From Congeria kusceri (Eukaryota; Mollusca; Bivalvia; Myida; Dreissenidae): a stretch of 64,000 nucleotides of DNA. Below, one piece after another: positions 14,401 to 26,383 of this stretch (the stretch's first letter is position 1; each line of letters begins with the position of its first letter). The position numbers and the translations under genes were made by a program. Location of the stretch: the NCBI GenBank assembly GCA_027627225.1, contig CM051028.1, forward strand, positions 18,991,701 through 19,055,700. The letters are read 5' to 3'. Below the pieces are notes generated by a model. It was not told the DNA's origin. It saw only the letters and a list, made by a program, of their open reading frames with translations, and did not search any database.

Positions 14401-17400
14401 TTATCAGTTAAAACAGACCCTGTTAACGCCTAAACATCTGACACAAATAAATCTTAACAAATAAATCAGTTATAACCAAGCAATTTCATCAAATCTTACA
14501 AAAATTAATTCAATAAGCAAAACGCTTACATATTACATTTCTTTACAAATAACACGTTTAATTAATCATAACAAGCAAATTCATAAAGTCTTTCAAAATC
14601 CATGCAATAAGCATACCACTTATATAAACTTTACAAAGATAATTTTTAGTCTCTTATTATACTGCCAACTATACAAACACCGCCATATACTTAATTTGAC
14701 CCATATAATAGATGAAACGTAAATAATCAGTAACTAAACGTAAATTGCTCGCTGAAAATCTGCAGCTCCTCGTTTGTTTCTATCAATTATTGAGGAGTTT
14801 AAACCCATTTCGAAAAATGGGTTACGAATACTATAAAGAAAATTTCTTGCAATTTTCAAATACTGTTGTTGCTTATTAGGTACGCTCTAAGCCTTAAACA
14901 ATGCCAACTCGTGTACGGAGTACTGAGTATTGCATTAATCAACATTTAGTCTACTGGGTATTGCGCAAAGAGACATCACCGTTTTTGATGATTTCAGACT
15001 TGGAGTGGACTTTCTGGTAAAAACAGTTCAAATTTCCCAATATGCGGGAACAATTTCATCGTAGGAAACGCCGGCAGCCGATAATTCAGTCATTTTGTTT
15101 AAGAACGTTAGTGTACACATCGTAAACGTTCGCGCAAAACAATGACGTTATTTCGAAAATAGCGAATGAAAGAAAGCATCGTAAAGGTTCGCGCAAAACA
15201 ATGACGTCATTTCGCAAATAGAGAATGAAAAAGAGGTACGGTCATGAATAATAACGAGGTAATTTGCATACACATCGGGGTTCACGGGGTCTCTAGTCTA
15301 TGTTCAGAAATTACATAATCACTGTTTAGACAGTACATAGTCTCTGATCGGTGATAACATCGTTTCGAATCATAAATAACTTAGTCTATGTTTAAACATT
15401 GCCTATTCAATGATCAGATTTTACGTCGTATATGATCAGAGATGAACTAGTGTATGATCAGTCATAAACTAGTCTATGGTCAGACTTTTCTTTTTCACAA
15501 TAAAACGTATATAGTTTTTGATCTGACACTAGTTAATTTTTATCAGACATTACCTCGTCTTATGTATGGCCTGTTTGTACAAGTCTATAACATTCCACAC
15601 CATTTCTATGTTCAGAATCTCCTCATTTTTCAATACGGCCTCAAGCATTTCATCACCTGAAAAAATACAGACTTATTCTTATTTATATTACAAAAACCAG
15701 AATATTAATTTAAACAAACCGAATGTAAAAGATTCAGAAATATAAAATCATTTTGTACACATCACATGATATGCTTCTTTAATTTCACCAGTGTTATTAA
15801 ACATATTTTGTGAGTTACAAAGGGCTTTGGTAAGTTGGTGCGGACACGAACATGCGACTTCGAGAAATGACTATGTGAGACTAGCCTGTCTGGACTGCAT
15901 GGACTCGGCCATGCACAAGTGCATAAGTACGTCATCTTCTAGGACGCGGACCTCTGACCTCGTGTCCTCGTCTGAACATAATCTCGCGGCCTCGTGCAAC
16001 GGCATGTAGCAGTCTCGCGTGGCACTCAAACACTTCTGGTAGTCATTGTTCTAGAAAAAAAGCATCAGAATCTAAACTGTGTTCATGTAGACAAGTATTG
16101 AACTATAATACATGAACCAGTAATAACTGCTAATGGTTATAATTGGATACCGGTGCTAAAAGCTAATCACTTACAAGGTATCTTCTGAAAAACAAACGTA
16201 AGTGGGATTGTCAAAAAATACGTCAGTCAAAATAGATTTTTGGGGGAAAATGTAAATGTGGCTGTTTTATTTTAACAGTATAGTAGCCAAAAATGGCCAG
16301 TAAATGACATCAAATGCAAAACAGTAGATTTGTTCAAATTGTTTATATTTTATACAGACTGTCAGGCCAAATTACATGTAATAGCTTAAATCTAAAACCG
16401 GATAAGCTAGTGCTATACTTGTTCATTGTACTTTCTATCAATTTCTTGTATCAACCTGTGAAGTAAATTCAGGTTTCAACATAAGATAACAAAGAGAGAT
16501 AATAGGAAGGTTTGGGTATTAATGAGTTATGAATCTTGAATATTTCTCAGCTTTTTGTTACATTTAATCATTCTATCAATAATCAAAGTATTGTCATGTT
16601 TAATTTTAGTTGGTATTGGACAAGAAAACATAAAGTCCAAAACTTCCAAAATCAGTAATCGTTGTTGCACGCATCACATTAAAGTATATCAATAGGACAT
16701 GCTATTCCTATATTTAACCAGTAATTTTGATAGGAACCTGGTTCTTGCGTGCAACACATTATGTCATGATGGTTATAACTTTGTGCCAAGTTATAGCAGA
16801 ATTCTTGTTTGCAAATAGGATGCATGGGCCGGACACAAATACTCGTTCTTATATTTGACCTCTGTAACTCTGCATGTTATTGGCCTTTGAGCTATAAACC
16901 TTGTTCTTACATGTGACACGCTATAGATAATGATCTTTTATTTTTTAATTTATTTGAAAATGCCTCATGCCAACAATATTATTCTCCATACAAATATTTG
17001 ACCTTTGGCCTTGAAGAATAACATTGCCATTTTAGGTAGGCGTGATTCTAGGGCGTGACTCATTTTTCTGAAAAGGCGTATCATTTAAAACAGTAATATA
17101 AAAATTATGTAATGCTTGGCAGAGTTATCCTCCGGACGAAGTCTTTGGAAGCCATTCGCCCGTCCAAAATTCCGGCTGGCATTGATGTTTTTATTATAAA
17201 TTGTGTCCTTCTTTTCTTACTAGTTCATAATGAATTCCTGTCAAAAAATGTTAAACTGAGCAGTATGAATACCTGCATTGCAAGAATGCCCTTGTGGAAT
17301 TCACACTTTGCCAGTTTGAAAAACGCTTCACCTTTGACCTCCGTGATTTCTATTGTCATGATGATGTCATGCATGGTCTGACAACGGAGGTCAATATCTA

Positions 17401-20400
17401 GGTCATCAAGCATGCTTTCGGAAACATCTTTCCAGCATGCCCGGCAAGAATTCTTAATATCTTTAATAAAATAATGAACATTTAATAATAACGTAACATA
17501 AATTATATGTAAAGTACGGTGGCATAGATACGGTGGCATAGATGTGGCAAGTGCGTGTTTTATAAAGGTCGTTCCCACAACATATTAAGTCGTGGTAACG
17601 AAATCTTATCTCGTGAAAACGACATAATTATGCGGTGGTGACGACATATTAAGTCGTGGGAACGAGATAATTAACTCGTGGTGACTACATATCTTAAGTC
17701 GTGGGAACGAGACCTTTTCTCGAGGAAACTACATAAATAACTCGTGGGAAGGACATATTAAATACTGGGAACGATATAATTAACTCGTGGGAACGACATA
17801 TAAAGTCGAGAGAACGAGATCCTTTCTCGTGGGAACGACATATTACGTCGTGGGAACGAGATCATAACTCGGGGTAACGACATATTATGTCGTGGGAACG
17901 ATATATTTTTGTCGAGGGAACTACTTAATGAGCCAATCAAAATCACAACTCTAGATATGCCAAAGTAAAGTGGAAGCTGAATGTCCCTAGTTGAGTGGGA
18001 ATCTGTCGGAGTTGTTATTTTGGCTTATTTAGTCGTTCCCTCGACAAAAATATCTCGTTCCCACGATATAATATATCGTTACCACGAGTTAATTATCTCG
18101 TTCCCGCGACTTAAAATGTCGTTCCCACAAGTTATTGTTGTCGTTCCCAAGAGAAAAGATCTCGTTCCCACGACTTAATATGTCGTTACCATGAGTTAAT
18201 TATCTCGTTACCAAGATTTAATACGTCGTTTCCACGAGTTATTTATGTAGTTCCCACGAGAAAATATCTCGTTCCCACGACCTAATATGTCGTTACCACT
18301 AGTTAATTATCTCGTTCCCACGACTTAATATGTCGTTACCACGACATATTCACGTCGTTTCAACGAGATAAGATCTCGTTTCCACGACTTAATATGTAGT
18401 GGGAACAACATAAATAATAACATGCATTTGTCACATCTATGCCATCGTGATTAAGACTATGCAATTGCAAGTTTGGAATTGAGGAGAATATAAATATAAG
18501 ATAATATTCAACAACATTATGTAATGAAGAAACAATATTAAAGGTTTCTTTTGCCTCAGTAAACTATAACATCGTATCGCCTTGCACCTTTCAACATAAA
18601 ATGTAAGCTTAGTATAATGAATTTCTTCAGTATTTTGTTTATAATTGTGTCTTAAATATTTTTAGAAAAAACTGCCCATTTCCTTCACTAGTTACGCGGC
18701 TGTCGTTGATACCAATAACCGAAGTCTACCTCTTTATAAAGTTTACCTGTCACCCAGTGGGGTTGTTTAACGTTGTTGCCGTGGGTATAGGCAAAAGAGA
18801 AGTACTTCATTGCTTCCTTACACAGGCGGAGGAGCATGTTGCGATGCTGGGCCGACTTGGAACCCGACACGGCATGTACCTTGGCACAGCGCCAACTTGC
18901 CATCCCTAATATATGTGCATGGAAATGTACATTACATTATAAGGGTTTTACATCAGCCTTGAAATTCAGGGATTTGCTCGATGCAAGACAGTTTATTTTG
19001 AAAACTGGCTTTGCAAAATGGGGCACAGACATTTTTTAACAACTATTGAACAGTTTGATCTTGACGTTTCAACCAATAATCAATAGGCACCCTCTACTAG
19101 GTATAACCAACCTACCTATGCGATTTACGAACCTTTTCCTAAGGATTCCATAGTAATCGACCCGACATCGTTTACTATTGGTCAGTTATACTTTAACATG
19201 TGATGTCATAACCAAATAATCAACAAGGATCTTTACTAGGCATGACCAATCTACTTACCTAGTATGAAAAGCAGACCTCAGGATTCGCAACGACAACGTT
19301 TAACAACTCAAGTTTAGACTTTCACTCAATGACCCAATAATCAACAGGATCATCTACTAGTCATGAGCACCCTGCCTACCGAACCTAGGCCAAACGGTCC
19401 CATACGTATTGCTTGGAAAAGTACTAGTCCGTTTAACCTTGACCTAAGGACTCAATAAATAATATGAATCCTCTACTAGCCATGACCATCCTACAAACCA
19501 AGTTTGAAAAACAAAGTCCAAAGGGTTTTGCTGTGTTTGCATAGTCAAGTTTTTAGAACTAAAGGTCAGTTTGACCTTAACCGTTTACCCAAGAACCCAG
19601 TAGTCAATAAATATCTTCTACTAGACGTAACAAATCTACCTACCAAGTTGGAATAACCTAGGCCTAAGGGTTCTATAGTTATTGTCCGGACAATGTTTTA
19701 CAAACATTGGTGCTTTTTTTAATCGTCTGGTCAGTTTGACCTTGACCTTTGACCCACGGACCCAATACATATTCCTCTACTAGTCATGGCAAACCGAATT
19801 ACCTAGTTTGAAGATCGTAGACCTAATTATTCTTTAGTTATTTCCTGGACAATGTTTGGACTACCAACAGACCTACGGACAGACGGACCAAAGGACCGAC
19901 AGTTGCAAAGCACTTTACCCCCGATTCTTCAAAGGGGGCAAAATTGCTAACTGGATGATTTTTGATTAATTATGTGATAATATGATTTGTTGTTTGCTAT
20001 TTTTTCACTTGAGTTACGATCTTCGAGCAATGTTTGCACAACTTTTGAATTATTAATTTAATTCCCACTAACAGAGGACCAAAATGAGCCTTGCTGTCAC
20101 AATAAATTATGTTTTCTGACGCGAACACCCAACGTTAAAACAACTGTTATTTGTACTGGCATTGCTGTGATATATTTTGCGGGATATATATACACCCATA
20201 GGCACTTCCAACTAGACCTTTTTTGATTGCATTTTTTTCAGAAATGACAAATCGCATCGGTTTCAAATTTTGCACAGCCCCATCATACACAATTTCCAAT
20301 ACAGGTATGATAAAAAATTAAACGGTTTAGTGATCATTTATATTTCCTCGTGCTCTTGGGTGTCAAAACTAATAATTGCACGAGAAAATCGTGGTGAATT

Positions 20401-21746
20401 TAGAAATTCGATGTAGTTTATAACCAAAGTGTTTAACAACGACACTTCAACAAAAAAACTTTTACATAAATTATTTCATGCATAACACCATGCCACAATT
20501 AAGGATAGATGTTTCCCAAAACTGTGAATTATGTGCAAATTACTCTGCAATGTTATCCAGTCATTGTACTTGGATATCACGCGATTAACGTTTAACATAT
20601 TTTACACAAAGAAGCACGTGGTAAACTTCTAATCTGTTTGTAATATTTGATTAACGTAAATTAATCCGTTAACAATAGTAATACACGTATAAGGAGGAGT
20701 TCAAAATGTTAGTGGCAAAACCTGGAAAGGGCTTCATTGCAGTATACAGGACACGTGCGCGCCATTGGTATGTAAGAGGTACTTAGTTAGGTATGGAGTG
20801 ATTATTATAAGATAAAATTTCACTTTATTTAGATTGATATTTATTTAATCAATATTTTAACGATTTAAAATTAAAATAACAGAAAAATCACGAAAATATT
20901 TGCTCTTAATTTCTAACAAAGAAATTGACTTTATCTCGTTTTCGCATTTTTGCGAATTTTTGTTTTGATATTATGTTTTATTTTTGTTAAGTTTTGTATG
21001 AAACGAAATTTACGATAAAGAAAATTAAATACACTGAAGTCTTATATATTATTTTGCGATCTTGAAAAGTTTGAAGAAATTCGTGCTAAAATATACAAAA
21101 GTTATAGCTGATTAAGCGACTAAGAAGTGCCTATGGGTGTATATCTTGATATGCACCAATCGTTTACATACGGTCATGATTATGATTTTTGAAAATTTCC
21201 AGATACCAGGTATATAACATGCGGCGTGAGGAAACCAGCGTTCTATAAATATTGATGGCATAAGAATATGCGTTGTTTATAAGACAATAGAAGTTGTTTT
21301 AAACTAGAGAAAAGCAAATCAAGACTCACGAATAGTTTTACCAGATTTAGTGGTTTCTACATACGAAATTGTACCATTACACACAACTCTGAAGCTCTAT
21401 TTCGTTAATATTGTTAACATTTTATTTTATTTTATTTTAAGTACAAAGGGCCTGTCACATGTGCATATTACACACAATTCAATGCCGATTACACACAAGA
21501 ATGGCACGAGTTGTGATTATTATCAAAATAATGTCATATGTTGAGTTTTAAAGCTAGACTATTATACATACCGATATTCTTTGCTGCTGAAGTACTGTCC
21601 GTCTCTGTTTTTGCCATATCAAATGCTTTATGATAGCACTGGATTGCTTTTCTTAATCGCTCTATCTGTAATAATGGGGCCAGACCATCTTTTACGCTGA
21701 CATATATATCGTTCCCTTGCTGCCGCCAGTGCTCCGACGATGACAT
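11459..21746 (-). CDS. TPR-like protein with C-terminal J-like domain, 446 aa
   Basis: Seven reverse-strand exons join in frame from ATG to TAG: 21572-21746, 18747-18905, 17273-17460, 15882-16050, 15554-15656, 13259-13413 and 11459-11850. They total 1341 nt, exactly 447 codons. The N-terminus is MSSSEHWRQQGNDIY followed by helical repeats resembling TPRs (LRKAIQCYHKAFDMAKT; EAFFKLAKCEFHKGILAM; AIAWSRIGRVYDQVLKM). The last exon has a charged coiled-coil segment and then TLQTAVIHYHPDS followed by WKVLCEEITKYC. This looks like helices II-III of a J domain with the HPD tripeptide that stimulates Hsp70 ATPase. No signal peptide or membrane segment is seen, so it is probably cytosolic. I do not recognise an ortholog. 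The exon 4 donor (gcta|gtctca) is the weakest junction; the others are canonical. Introns carry several mobile elements. A co-chaperone role is inference from HPD plus TPR architecture. Confidence 0.8.
12011..12816. mobile_element. Tandem-unit element with inverted ends (ggtaggggac)
   Basis: The left end ggagtcctctaccggtgaaa (12012) is the inverse of the right end caccggtaggggactaa (12799). Inside are two diverged units about 297 bp apart, carrying caaagtttcatc-aagtatcttcag (12386, 12683). Each is followed by a CGGAC/CAGAC tract (12440-12505, 12735-12770). A CCCCT...AGGGG hairpin closes the right end. It lies in the last intron of the TPR/J gene. Confidence 0.7.
15119..15230. repeat. Direct duplication of about 58 bp with CRE-like motif
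   Basis: The phrase ttcgcgcaaaacaatgacgt occurs at 15129 and 15188, each followed by a-ttcg-aaata-gaatgaaa. The motif TGACGT is present in both units. The stretch downstream to 15480 repeats variants of tagtctatg-tcaga four times. All of this is intronic to the TPR/J gene. Confidence 0.6.
16600..17060. repeat. Degenerate tandem repeat (tgacctttg-type units)
   Basis: Units with phrases such as ttcttgcgtgcaacacatta, ttcttatatttgacctctg, ttcttacatgtgacacgcta and tttgacctttggcc recur at about 90-100 bp. Intronic to the TPR/J gene, non-coding. Confidence 0.4.
17531..18447. mobile_element. Fold-back element built of tcgttcccacga units
   Basis: Ends ggcatagatgtggcaagtgc (17535) and gcatttgtcacatctatgcc (18424) are inverted copies. 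The left half repeats cgtgggaacga-cat-taagt and the right half repeats tcgttcccacgacttaatat, so the whole element folds on itself around 17960. Each arm holds ten or more units of roughly 20-45 bp. The mirrored symmetry gives matching open frames on both strands with an ISFPR-type repeat; these are translated repeat, not genes. It lies just upstream of exon 3 of the TPR/J gene. Confidence 0.8.
19045..19945 (+). repeat. Tandem-unit element C (ctactaggcatgacc core)
   Basis: About five units of roughly 160-180 bp carry variants of ctctactag-catgacca-cctacctacc and gacctaaggattc. Then come a gacagacggac-type tract (19870-19900) and a tail, gcaaagcactttaccccc-gattcttcaaagggggc, whose C and G runs can pair. 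The tail matches the tail of the element at 60729-60771 although the units differ. It lies in intron 1 of the TPR/J gene. Confidence 0.7.
20188..21144. mobile_element. Non-autonomous DNA element with 20-bp inverted ends
   Basis: Terminal inverted repeats are tacacccataggcacttc (20191-20208) and its exact inverse (21124-21141), extended by atatat on the outer side. A TA on each flank would fit a TA target site as used by Tc1/mariner-like elements. No transposase is inside; the interior is AT-rich. Confidence 0.7.
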
Positions 21747-22875
21747 CTTTTTATTGACCTGCTGTCATTATAAGACTAGAAGGCACTGATAGCCCCACGC
21801 TCTGACCGGAGTACTGACAAAGACTAGGCCTTACTGTTTGACAGATTGAACAAATAATATTAATCATGGCAACCATAATATCTTAAATTATTCATCTGGC
21901 TAAATAACTGTCATATTACATTAACTCTTGGCTTACGTAAAACAAAACAAACGAACACTATGGATGCTTAGTAATATGAAGCAAAACACCGTCACAATTA
22001 CGATCGTTCGCATTAAAATCAAACTATTTAAAAATGCTATTATGAAATACAAGAGAACGATGAATTTTTGCAATAGCCAGTACAAATTTAAAATTGCCAA
22101 ACAATTAGATGGAATGGCATACCAGAAAGAAATATACTTTACTTTCTGTAATGAAAATAATATTTGCAATAAAAAATGTGATTTTTAGAATGCACCCACT
22201 TTGTTACAAACAAACATGAAATCGATAAAAATTTCGAGTGACTAAATTATTCTGCAGAATATACAAACTTAAATACAATGTTAAAATGATTAATAGTAGA
22301 GTAACTACTAATATAAACTTCATAGCATTGAATCTCAATGTGGTTGTAATTTACAAAATAATGTGATGAACAGAATCATAACATATGTTTTCTTAGTTAA
22401 CTTACTTTTGTATTTAAATTATAATAAATACAAGTTGCGTGTCATTAAATTTGTAAATGATAAATGAACTAGCAGTATCCACTGTGTCAGCAATATTGTC
22501 AGTTTGCATAATAAAGGGTTAAGGTCAGAGTCCCAGATAAGGCGCGTACACGCGCAAAATACGCACACAAATTCGTGTAGGTGTACAATTACGCAGAGAA
22601 ATTAAAAATTGTGTATACATTTACGCACACTTTCCCATAAATTTCGCGCATGTAACGTCAAATTTTACAGACTGGAAGACAGAAGAAGTCTGAAGTTTTG
22701 GCAGGTCTGTCCGTCTAAACGCGCGAATGATTTGTATTATAAAGTCAAAAAATGTGCAGAAGACTTTTTGTAACATCATTGTATTCAAAAGGTGTTGCTA
22801 CATAAATAAGGATTATTATAATAATAATAAATGTTTTTTTTACATTGCAATTATTTGGTGCATGTACCGTAAAAT

Positions 22876-22972
22876 ATCTATATTTTCGGACACTTAAAAA
22901 TAATAAAAAATGTTCGTGTCCGATAATTTAGATACATAAAAATATTCCCAAATTACAGGTGTCCGAAAATGT
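22876..22972. repeat. Short inverted repeat (tattttcggacac)
   Basis: The arms ctatattttcggacac and gtgtccgaaaatgtatag lie about 60 bases apart, with a further gtgtccga between them. The size suits a small MITE remnant. No coding content. Confidence 0.55.
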
Positions 22973-23533
22973 ATAGACACTATGTCAATATTGCGATTAC
23001 ATTCGGATATGTCCGGTGTATAATTTTTTTTGGCCGAATATACACGGATAGCATCGATTAATGATTTCGCGTGCTTGTTAAATACCGCGCCGTAAAGTAT
23101 TATTAGTTTTTAGCGATGTTTGCAATTAATTTTAAATCGTTTCATATGTTTGATTTTGTTTTACATAAAATTACGCCAAGACTGCATTTGTTGTCGACCG
23201 AGTTCAAAGATGAATAAATTAAGCAGAATTTATTGGTAAATAATTAAGACTGGTTAAGACTGGTTCCTTAATAGGATAATTTCAACAGCGTATTTAATAT
23301 ACGACATCAATACCGGTATACACAATCGGGTAAACCCATTATTTATGGCACATGGCTCCTGAACCCAATGACGCTTATGTAACGGTCCACCGCCTCCACT
23401 CATTCATCTGCCAGATATTTTACAGTAAATTTGAGTGTACACTTACCCCCCAAACTTCTGGAGAGAGTGTACTTTTGCTGCGGAATTTTCAGAAGAAGGC
23501 GTACATTTACCCCCAGTACAAAAGTTTATCTGG

Positions 23534-23600
23534 AGCACTGCGGTCCGCTTATGCTCGACGGTATACAACATACCGTCGAGCATGCGCGGACCGCAGTGCT
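23534..23600. repeat. Near-perfect hairpin, 31-bp arms
   Basis: The arm at 23534-23564 (agcactgcggtccgc...ggtat) is the inverse of the arm at 23570-23600 (atacc...gcggaccgcagtgct), with two mismatches and a 5-base loop. It is much more GC-rich than its surroundings. Confidence 0.85.
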
Positions 23601-23939
23601 TCTTACGCAAGGTTGTTGTGTATTACTGTCTTTACTCGGGTAGTTGGAGACCAGGAGGTATATGGGGCCAAAATTATTAAGCGTCATGCCCAGGTTTTGC
23701 TGGTCTGATTTGTCGACTTCGTCTGAGATCACATGGTCCTCCAAGTTTTTCAGGGCAGGATGAAAATTAAGGGATCTATCTTGCATAATTATGTTTTGCA
23801 ATAAAAAAGACATTTAACTCTCCTGCGTGTGGTCTGCTATAGCCCATTATAAAGCCTGTCCGTATGATATTACGGCCATGCACAAACAGTTCGGTAAGGA
23901 TTGCAAGCACAATCCTGCACAGATTGAATTTTAGTTGTT

Positions 23940-24015
23940 TGTTATTGTTGTTGTTGTTGTTGTTGTTAATGCTATTGTTGATGTGTTGTTGTTGTTTTTG
24001 TTGTTGTTGTTGTTT
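23940..24015. repeat. TTG trinucleotide microsatellite
   Basis: Interrupted runs of (TTG)n. The translated open frames (poly-V or poly-L) are artefacts of the repeat. Confidence 0.9.
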
Positions 24016-25697
24016 TCAAAAGGGGGCGATCAGTGTAGTGTTATTGGTCTGACCGGGCCCATAATCGAACTTCTCGGAGATGTTATGGTCATACATAAAC
24101 ATTGCAATATGAGATAAAAATGATGTCCCTATTGCGCGTGCATGCCAGTTGTTGACATTACACAGATGTTGAACAAGGAGTTCTAACACTGACGTTTCTG
24201 GTCCAATCCTTCCTGTATGTGACTTCATCTGAGATCTTACGATCTCATACAACTGTGCAAGCTTCGTATAAATGACTAAAACATTTTAGCTTCTGCAACG
24301 CTGATATCTTATTGTCGTACACAAATTGTAGAAAAGTATGGTAAAGATCGAATAAAATAAAGTCTTAATCCAGGCCACAGTCTTTTTATTTGTATTTTTT
24401 TCAATGAACAAAAGGCAATAACCCGATTCTCCATTATCCAACCCATCCGAGAGTGTACGGTCATAAACAAACTGTGCAAGTTTTGAAATGACATATTAAC
24501 TCCATATAGTGACCACAAGCCACGAATTACAGACAGTTACCCAATGTATACTAACAATGAGTATTAAGGCAAATAGTTAGTTCCTTTTTATTTGGGCAGT
24601 ATTTGTCAGCGAATTTAGCCCTACATAAAAAGTATAAGCGTGACGTATTAATAAAACTACCCTTTACCAATTGTTCACCAAGCACTTCCTGTTCAGGTAG
24701 CAAAAAAAGGTAACGTTGTTTTTAAAAAAGGAAGTAAAGCTTAAATATGAAGAAATGTTGTGCGTTTACCAATTCATATATATTTATTAGTTATTTGTCA
24801 AATGTAAATCATTTCGACAAAACACCATAATAAAAAGTAGATCTATATATAACGCATGGGTAAAATTGATGTACTTCATAAAAAATGATAACAGGTAGAC
24901 ATCACCTTAATACTAAATTAAGACCAATACACACTTTTATTTATGAATTATGAAGCTTTATAAGCTGCGCATTCCTTTTTATAACTCAGTATTCATATAC
25001 TAGGCTTATATTCATGTTATATAAGTATTGTTTGACCAAATGCAAGCCAAAATTTCAAAATATACCTTACATCAAAGCCTAATCCAAATCTTCAACAACT
25101 TCATTGTTTAAATTCTGTGTATTGCACTTGGTAACGTGAAACCAGTATAATGATGTTAGGTGGTTACAATACACCGGTTTTCAAAATTTAAATTCAGTCG
25201 CAGTCTTATTCTGGATAACCTGCCACTATCAGTTTGATGTGGTGAGGTACAAACAGTTGTAAAACAATATAGTATAACAATGAACGGTATAAAAAGATAA
25301 GGAAAATTAACTTCATTTAGACAGTAATCATATAAATAAATGTGTACTTTGAACAAATGTCGTATTTCAATAAGTTATAAAAACGTAAGAATAACACGTT
25401 ATATACCTAAATAGGGCCTATAGATGGCTAAAACTAGAGAAAGATGAACGACATTTAGTATAATTTCCATATACACTGTCAGTGAATACCTAAATTACTA
25501 TTACCAGAGAAGTGAACGACATTTTGTCAAAAGACACATACACTCGTCATACATAGATGAATATCACCAGATAAAAGTGAAACACGTTTGTCAAGAAGCC
25601 ATCTACATGGCAAGTACCTAGATGCCTATCACTTGGGAAAAGTGAAAGATATTTGATCACATACTCTATGCAGTGGTATATTTTATCGATGTTATAG

Positions 25698-26338
25698 CTA
25701 AGTTCTGGTGCCCAAGTGTGCGTGTCAGTAAAGATGGACCGTTTTGACCCTGTAGCAAAATGCCAGGCTTGTCAGGTGGTCGTATACGATTATTATGAAC
25801 CAAGTTTGCGTACCCATTTGAATGTACGGTGTAAATGATAACATAAATATATTTATTATTTCATCAGAGTTCATTTTATCACGACATTCATGTAAATTAC
25901 TTTTACTATAATTTCTACTGGGTGTCATTGTGTTCGTTTTCCTGGTGTTGTCGATCGACGTTTATTCTTATTGTGTAGTGTGTGTCAATTCTACTATTTA
26001 TCACCATAGCAATTTAACACCAGAATGAAAAACACAACCATTCTGTGTTACAGTCATGTTGCAATCCAAATATCAAAATAGGGTGTGTTACTTTTCCATC
26101 CCACCAGGCCATTGCATTGTACGAGTCTGGTATCCAGAAGACAACTATCAGCTGTGAAGTTTGTCCGTTGTGTGAGTTGTGCCATGGCTAGTTCCAGCCA
26201 TCGTTACACATTCTGAATGCTTTAATATTTTATATTGTGTATTGCAGTATTACTTTTATGACCGTGTTGTTGCATATTCTTTATAGAGTTGTTTAATATT
26301 TGCAGATTGACATATCTTTTTTTCAGATTGTTGGATGA
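25698..26338 (+). pseudogene. Duplicated, decayed last exons of the A2M-like gene
   Basis: Copies of exons 7, 8 and 9 of the gene at 7011-9993 lie at 25698-25803, 26100-26203 and 26327-26338. The first still reads VSVKMDRFDPVA and VVVYDYYEP. In the second the acceptor AG is lost (ccat in place of tcag) and a TAG stop (26189-26191) replaces the codon after CHG. Intron sequence is also alike (for example gttgtttaatatttgcagat), so this is a DNA-level duplication and not a processed copy. Similarity continues beyond the gene, interrupted by two mobile elements, to about 28230. No upstream exons are seen, so it is presumably non-functional. Confidence 0.85.
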
Positions 26339-26383
26339 TCGGAACAGAAAACAAAACTGCGTTGATTGAAAAGATAACATTAA

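Larger units (their letters stand above)
21747..25690. other. Intergenic region with small repeats, no gene found
   Basis: Upstream of the TPR/J gene start and of the A2M pseudogene. Contents: a small inverted repeat at 22876-22972, a GC-rich hairpin at 23534-23600, a TTG microsatellite at 23940-24015, and decayed repeat units at 23860-24500 (variants of tacggtcataaacaaactgtgcaag). Open frames at 23352-23813 overlap the hairpin and repeats on both strands and show no family signature. Confidence 0.45.

Noticed and set aside
17758..18178. Two similar SFPR-rich frames on opposite strands
   Set aside because: They are a consequence of the fold-back minisatellite and have no independent support.
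23352..23813. Four overlapping frames on both strands
   Set aside because: They cross the GC-rich hairpin, which removes stops in several frames; no homology or splice context.
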